A DNA stretch of 64,000 bases, taken from Sipunculus nudus. Lineage: Eukaryota > Annelida > Sipuncula > Golfingiida > Sipunculidae. The stretch spans positions 9,969,979-10,033,978 of the forward strand of contig CM049321.1 of the NCBI GenBank assembly GCA_026874595.1, given 5' to 3'. The notes beneath the pieces are model-generated. The model did no database searches. It worked only from the letters and a program-made list of their open reading frames with translations, and had not been told where the DNA came from. The position numbers were made by a program, and so were the translations under genes. This document shows positions 57,690 through 64,000 of this stretch, in pieces (the first letter of the stretch is position 1; every line of letters begins with the position of its first letter).

Positions 57690-59284
57690 AAAATGTCTGT
57701 TGTACTTAATATTCAGAACACCCCTAGATATATTTCGGATTAGGACTACCTCATAGGGAGGTAAATCATGCTCTTATTTTATCATTGTATTAACCACGCG
57801 TGTTAACTGCCACACCTACGGAGTCCTGGAATTTTAATCACTCTTATTGCTAGGCCGCCGAGGAAGCCCCGAGAGGGGTTGTTGATGAAACGCGACTGTA
57901 GGATACAGCCTTCATATTAAGTGTGCAGAGCTCCAATCCTGGGTTGAGATGACAGCGAAAAATATCACCGCTACTTTGCCGAGACTTGAACTTAAGATGT
58001 TTTATATTCTATAGTGCACCGTTATTACCTGTGCCAGTCAGGTTTTTATTTATATTCTTGTTTGGCCAAATTATATTTCCCAATAACATCTTGATGAATG
58101 AAAATTTAATGTAGTAATTTTGTGCTAAAATCTCGAGTCGGATCGGTTTGCAAATTGTAAGGACGTATCGGATTAATCTAATATAGCCCCTACTTGTTTG
58201 TTTACACATATTCCCCAATATTTGTTTCTCCCAAAATATTAATGTAATTCTAAGGGCGGTGATATATTACATTGATCAGCCCTTGTCTTTAAACACATTT
58301 AGACATTTGGTAGAAAATATGTATTCCGAGTACTCTCTCGTTTATTCAAGGCTTTTCGTAGTTTGTAATGGTTGTACATGTGTTGTACCTCTTTATTGCG
58401 TTACTTACCGTTTGAACTAGAAAAAGACACCTTAAGAAAATAAGCTATCCTGGGTTAAATATCATTTCCACTTCTTTTTTTACAACCGACACATGTATTC
58501 AATAGATACCGTATTTTGAGCGAGTTGTCAATAGTTTTCTCTTGAACGCCAGGGCAATGTTGAACATAAATAAAATAAATACATGAACTAATATGGAAAG
58601 ACATTTAGTCATTGATAAAAATACAGTAAGGCGTCTGTAAAATTCCCAGACTGACCGCCGTTTATCCGTGTTCTTTCATTTCCATTGACATCCTCTGCAT
58701 AGCTCTGTGGACGAGAATTGGAACAAATTTGAAAATGGGAATCTATTGAAGTTCTACAGTCATCATTTTTCTACTTTATAGCGTAAAAAAAAAGATAAAA
58801 GGGCCCTTGACATTTAAAGTGAAATGAGAAAAGGAAGATGAAAAAGAATTCTTACAACTCGTGTTCACATGGCTATAGCTCTTTTCCCTCTCTGTTTTTA
58901 GACAGTGTAACCAAATAAATACTTTTGGCATAGAAACTGTTCTAATAAACACGGGCTTGATCCATATTGTTTTTCTACCTAAGCGAAATGATTTATAATG
59001 CTCGTTCGGAGCACCCCCAACTTATAATCATGCAATTATTACAAAGTGCATTGTATGAACTTTTCACCAAAGAAAGTTGATATATCAGGAAGCCCACCGG
59101 CAGGCTCAAATTGTGTAAAAAGTGTAAAGGTTGACAAGGCAGCTCCAAGCCTGTTTATATTAAACAAACACACAAAATCAGCCGGTAAATAAAGGAGATA
59201 TTATTTGTGATATTGATAACGTCGTCATAGGTCTGCAGCATCCATGCTTTCTTAAACTTTCTTAAATTGTCTATCAAAGTTTTT
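57690..59284. other. Unassigned AT-rich DNA
   Basis: No array module, TE end or coding signal recognised. Open frames do not exceed 69 codons. Confidence 0.45.
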
Positions 59285-59435
59285 AAGGCCCATGCCTAGA
59301 GTCCTATTAGATGAAACAAATTAAATTTAAATCAGTCAAGAAATAACGGAGAAAACGCTTTTTTTTATTGGATGGACGCCGTACAGACGGACACCCCATC
59401 GCTTTGGCATATGCTCGCCGGGCGTTTGACCATAT
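59285..59435 (+). repeat. Possible dispersed-repeat tail
   Basis: AAATCAGTCAAGAAATAACG then GGACGCC..ACAGACGGACACC and GCTCGCCGGGCG resemble the 3' end of repeats I associate with bivalve genomes, and recall the GGACGCCGGACAAAGG end at 8856. This rests on memory of the pattern only. Confidence 0.3.
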
Positions 59436-60135
59436 GGATGATATGGGTTATAATATGGTAACAAGAGCAATTCTCTGTAAACATTTCACTGAAGTTACTT
59501 CTGCTCGGGGGTTTCGTCATATGGAAACGTTTGCTGGTAACGGATAAGTATGCTGGTAACTTACTGATACCACCCCTGGTATAAAGTGTATTGTATACAC
59601 TCTGTTCATATTATCCCCCCGGTAAAATAAAATGGTATCCGGAGTACTGGTACAGAGAGTAATCCCTAAAATCAATTGGTTTTGAATATCATCTATTAAG
59701 TTATTTATAAACGAAATGAAGAAAAATCGAAAGAAATCAGTCATTACTACTATGATTACAATTCAATTATTCAATACGTAAATTAAAGTCATAATTGCAT
59801 AATAAATATTAATGATAAATAAATTGCTTGTATTCTGACAGTGTTAGCTTTTGGCATCTATGTTATTAAAAATTTATATGCAGATTAAATGAATATTCAA
59901 ACAAACTTGTTTTTTTATTTTCTTCTAGATTTCTTAGATAAGGTTGAATATTTGTAACACGTTTTTTTACGTATATGACATGTCCTTCGATTTTATATAC
60001 AGACATAATTAACATGCTGTTATTTAAATTCAAATACATTTGTAATTATAAAAAAAATCATGGATTAGTTATCACTCTTTCACGTGCTTCCTCCTTAAAA
60101 ACATGACTACGAATGGACTTCCTGTGGCTCTTACA

Positions 60136-60310
60136 CTCCCAGGGCCCGCAAGTGCAGTAGCCATCGGGCCTGGTTAACACAAGGATATAAAATTAGAAGA
60201 ATCATATGATACTGAGCTGTCACGTAGTCGAAGCCGGAACGAAATTCTGATGACCATATATTTAAGCTACCATGAAACATAGATGCGGTTACCTCGAACA
60301 AAAAAAAAAC
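60136..60310 (+). repeat. tRNA-SINE tail fragment outside the array
   Basis: Contains GGGCCCGCAAGTGCAGTAGC, the CATCGGGCCTGG block, GAGCTGTCACGTAGTCGAAG and a final GATGCGGTTACCTCG, which matches the distal half of the SINE (compare 22460-22637). The head and first half are missing. It lies outside the tandem array, showing that this SINE also exists as dispersed copies. Confidence 0.65.
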
Positions 60311-60404
60311 ATTTAATATTAAAAAAGAACATGATTCTGAATGTAAGCCAAAGCGATCATAATCATGAACAAGTCGGGTTATCTGAAGAGTACTGGACAA
60401 ACCT

Positions 60405-60850
60405 TAATGGGGCCAAAACCTATCTGACCTTCATTAATTAAAGGAAATCCCTCGGAACTTTTATAAAAAAAGCAAGCCAGAAAACGGCGATATCACCGCA
60501 CACATGATGCTTGTTTTGTTTATATCAACTTGTTTATAATACGTGGGGCCCCGAAAAAATATTCAAAACAAATGCAACAAGTGTATCTGGTAACAAGTCA
60601 GAAAAGCCAGAGCTCTGCAAATGGCGTTTTGTAACAAGTGACCTATCTCCGCATTTATGCAACCTGCCACCTTAGGTTACACTTTTTCACCATTTGTCAT
60701 CATTGCTGTTGTTGATAACCAAATTCTTACATCCTTCATGAAAACCTTAAAAGAAGTTTTCACAACCAAAATTAACTTTAGATCATAAATATATACACAG
60801 AGGAAGCCAGAAATCGCATAATTTTTTTTCTAAAGACAGGTGAATGAGCA
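60405..60850 (+). repeat. Dispersed repeat related to 43947-44340
   Basis: Shares AACCTATCTGACC, AGAAAACGGCGATATCACCG, TTGTTTATAATACGTGGGGC and CCTCCGCATTTATGCAACCT-like blocks with the inserted repeat in module I. It carries an extra segment near 60570-60640. Confidence 0.55.
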
Positions 60851-60937
60851 CCTTTAAACAAGTTCAGGCTACTCCCGGGATAATATTAAATTGACTTTAA
60901 TTTACCGGGGGTGTAACCTGACAGGGGAGAGTTCAAC

Positions 60938-61268
60938 TCTTTACACCGATGTGGGTGTATCATCCAACACGCTACTCCATTCTTGGCATCAGGGAAATAG
61001 TACATGTCGCTTTACAACTGAAGACCATGTCCCTGAAATCAAATAGAGGAAAACAAGTTTCTCAATCAATTACCACCATGGTTCCCTCAAGAGTATAGTT
61101 GTTTTTTTTCCGTGCCTGTCGAGGTTTTATTTGGTGATAGGTCAAATACATGACGGTATTGATCATGGCCTCGGGAGTTCACTGGAAATTTCACTGTAAC
61201 TTCTAACTGAACCTCGCATTAATGTTGTTTTTTTTCTGAAATTGATGTTTCAGTTAGGGGGGGGGGGT
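60938..61268 (+). repeat. Dispersed repeat, copy 1 of 2
   Basis: Similar over most of its length to 63693-63990: TTTACACCGATGT, CCCTGAAATCAAAT, AGGAAAACAAGTTTCTCAAT, GTCGAGGTTTTATTTGG and TAACTTCTAACTGAACCTCG. Both end in a T run followed by a G run. Orientation is the same. Confidence 0.7.
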
Positions 61269-63692
61269 CAGAATTAACCAGCAATACGGATGATAATGAA
61301 CCATTTGCTTCCTTTAGGGCTGAGGTAGATTTTACGATGAACAGTCGAGAGGTTACAAGCCTTGATGCCCTCTTGCCCCCCCCCCCCCCACCCCTCTTCG
61401 ATTCTTGCAACACTGATGGAGTTTTCTCTCACTACAGACACTAAATAGCTTGCAGTGAAAATGTTAGTATAACACTATCCCTGACTCAGTTTTTCTTAAA
61501 ATTAAATCATCAAGGATTTCACACAAATTCTTACTGATTTAAATTATCTGAAATAAAAATAAAAAATAATTACTTTTCTTAATTTTATGTCATGGCTTCT
61601 TTTGTCTTGTTTATTGATAGTGTTAAAAGAATATGTCATTCTTAAGGATCTGTTTCCATATGAAATGGTCCTTGACTTTGGAACTGCTAACTACCAAGGT
61701 GTTGCACATGTATTTAACACATTCTATTAATAAAGTTGTCCCATAAAGTAAAAGACAATGTCCTACCCGTGTTTCGCTCACCGTGAGCTGAACTCCAAGC
61801 ACTCCCAGCAATGTTGGGTGTCATTTATTTTCAGGGACCTTTGTCAGAAAGAATCGATACCGCGGTCAATTAACCTGACAATTAACCATCAGAAGATGAG
61901 ATGTCACGAATTAATGAACGGAAGACGGGGAGGTAAGGGTCTTTGCCTTTATTAATACGCTCTGTGTGTGGTAATTTATGGAAGGTAGATACCGCAGGGG
62001 AGGCGAGGTATGTCTATTAACAGCCAGTCAATGTCAGTCACTTCCTATTAACCGGCTCAGTACACGCAGTGCAAACCTACAATCAATCTACAGGTAAACA
62101 ACCGCAGGACATCAAACTGTGTATAACAACTTCAAAATGTACCTTAGTAGTACCTCGGTAGGGGTTTTACCACTTACCTTTATGTTACACGAGCAACACA
62201 CGCAAAAAAATTATTAAACTGGTTGACTTACTGGCGATATCGGGCATTGGCATTATCTGCAAGGAAGAAAGCTTGTAACGTAATTACTGAGGGCGCTTGT
62301 ATTCCTCAAAGGGTACTTTCCAAATCAGACAGAATGGAAGTCTTTCTAGGGCAGTTATATTTGAGAATTAAGCTTAAAGGAAGGGCATCCAGTTTTCGCT
62401 GGCCTCTTGCACTAGTGGGATGCCCGGACAAACGGTCTAGCCCATAGTGGTTGTTGGCTAACTATATTAATATTATTCGAAATCAAGTAAGACCAGACAT
62501 ATTCAAACTGGTACATCAATTCATACAGTTTGAACCCTTTGATATTTCCGTTTTAGTCATCAGAGAAGATTCATGTTCATCCAGAGCCCAAGGCCCCCAG
62601 GCGGCTGATCATTCTACATTGAGAGACAAGTTGTTATCTAGACCTTAACCGTACATTTAGTGACAACAAATAATTTATTGCATGAATTGGAAGTAAAGGT
62701 ATATTTTATCATGTATGCCACTCCCCTATTGGGCACATTTTCAGGATTATTAGAAAGGAAAATAACTTCTTTGCCTGTGCTTTATTTTTGGTTGTTTCGT
62801 CATAGTCCAAGATCATGGAACACATGATGTCTAATATCATGCGGGAAAACGAATTAACAAAGAGGAACAAATACAACAAAGAAAACAGGCAAGATCCGTG
62901 GCCATATGCTGACGTAATAATATGAGTCTGTGTACAAACACTGGGTCAGCTGCAAAGTGAATGGCTGAGAGGTACCAGATTAAACGTTTGTGCATATGTT
63001 TTATTCATCAGGTTCTCATGCTTCCGTCTGTAGTAAGCCAACGGGTAGCGAGAATAGACTGGTACCCGGCGTCAATGTAGACAACATTTCTTCAACTCTT
63101 ATTGGGAATGGACCGTATTTCATAGAATTAAGGCATAAGACTTCTAATCTGAAGTGCCGGTCTAAACTTTCTAAATTTCTTACCCATGTCATCTGCTACA
63201 ACCGTGACGGGATGCGACCATATGACATTATGGTGGCTTATATTTCGAGGGCATATATTATCGCGATTTTTATCATTTCATATGTTTCATTTTTCGCGAT
63301 CTCATCGTAGACTTACCTGCATAGAGTATAAACGTTAGCATATACTTTAGTTGATATGCCTCAAATCCTTCACAATTTTGAAAATCGAGCACCAATGGGT
63401 GCAAAAAAAATTGAAGTTCGTATTGATTTTAACATGTATATAAATATTCATAGTATTAATTTTATATTAAGCGGTGATACCAACATTTGTTTTGTATTGA
63501 TCGAGAATATAAATCGTTTGCATTTCGACTCTTGGCACTAGTATATATACACATGGTTACCGTATATGATAAATTATTAAAGGTACAGTATAAATGCCGA
63601 ATAAACTATGTCTTATTCAAGAAGGTCTTACTTTAGGTCATACACAGAATATAAGAACATCTGTTGATATATCCAACATGTTCACATGTACA
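61269..63692. other. Largely unique DNA
   Basis: A poly-C tract lies at about 61376-61390. 61750-62200 is less AT-rich, with AATTAACC-type motifs. Short frames (62223-62447, 62451-62648, 62990-63310) show no recognised domain. I see no array module. Confidence 0.4.
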
Positions 63693-63990
63693 TCGTTACA
63701 CCGATGTAATTGTATCACCCGGCCTGCTATGTTATTCATGACATCACAGTAATAATACAAGCCGCTATAACATTGAAGAGCATGTCGCTGAAATCAAATC
63801 GAGAAAAACAAGTTCCCCAATCAATTAACACCATTTGCTTGTCGAGGTTCTATTTCGCGATTGGTCAAACACATGACGGAAAGAGCAAAGCCTTGGGTCT
63901 TCACTGGTTAATTTCACTGTAATTTCTAACTGAACATTGCCTGAATGTTGGCTTTTCTTCAGATAGTTTTTTTTTTTTGGGGGGGGGGGG
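63693..63990 (+). repeat. Dispersed repeat, copy 2 of 2
   Basis: Same family as 60938-61268 (TTACACCGATGTAATTGTAT, GCTGAAATCAAATCGAG, GTCGAGGTTCTATTTCGCG). It ends with a T run and an 11-G run near the window end. Confidence 0.7.
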
Positions 63991-64000
63991 AGTTAATTAA

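Overview
This is AT-rich eukaryotic DNA with no convincing intact protein-coding gene. The longest open frame is 187 codons, and it belongs to a decayed retrotransposon. There are no operons, no prokaryotic gene spacing and no CRISPR. LINE tails, a tRNA-derived SINE, many (TA)n microsatellites, homopolymeric C/G tracts and repeat ends that I associate with bivalve genomes suggest an invertebrate, most likely a bivalve mollusc. The species-level guess is inference; the repeat structure can be read directly.

Layout. 1-1569: a broken Mutator-like transposase fragment (192-635), a (GA)n tract and AT-rich DNA. 1570-about 47300: a decayed tandem array of a complex unit of roughly 5.2-6.5 kb. In order, each unit carries a tRNA-like SINE head and body, module E, a GC-poor spacer, a second headless SINE body, modules I to Q with a C tract, modules R to T, a (TA)n tract, the C-terminal end of one LINE, the 3' end of a second LINE, and module B leading back to the SINE. 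About seven copies can be aligned by eye. Copies differ by deletions, internal duplications (about 1.03 kb at 5765-7830) and insertions (8287-8920, 17095-18200, 25000-25525, 41280-43650, 43947-44340). One 3-kb block, 13490-16465, is inverted.

47300-50000 holds microsatellites, a minus-strand exon-like stretch with one stop codon (47716-48428) that I do not recognise, and a mixed-composition region with a possible promoter motif. 50000-57700 holds several non-autonomous DNA transposon candidates. The clearest is a 1046-bp element (52323-53368) whose ends are tiled with 18-bp palindromes. The next is a MITE at 57231-57543 that overlaps a 90-bp tandem duplication. Small fragments of the 6-kb unit recur at 54060-55460 and 60136-60310. 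57700-64000 is mostly unassigned, with two dispersed repeat families.

No genes cooperate here. The window records mobile-element insertion, segmental tandem duplication, inversion and decay. The points most worth following are the tandem array itself, the tiled-palindrome element and the insertion carrying two perfect AGGTCAnnnTGACCT palindromes. All similarities were judged by eye, without alignment software or database search, so copy boundaries are approximate, often to within tens of bases.
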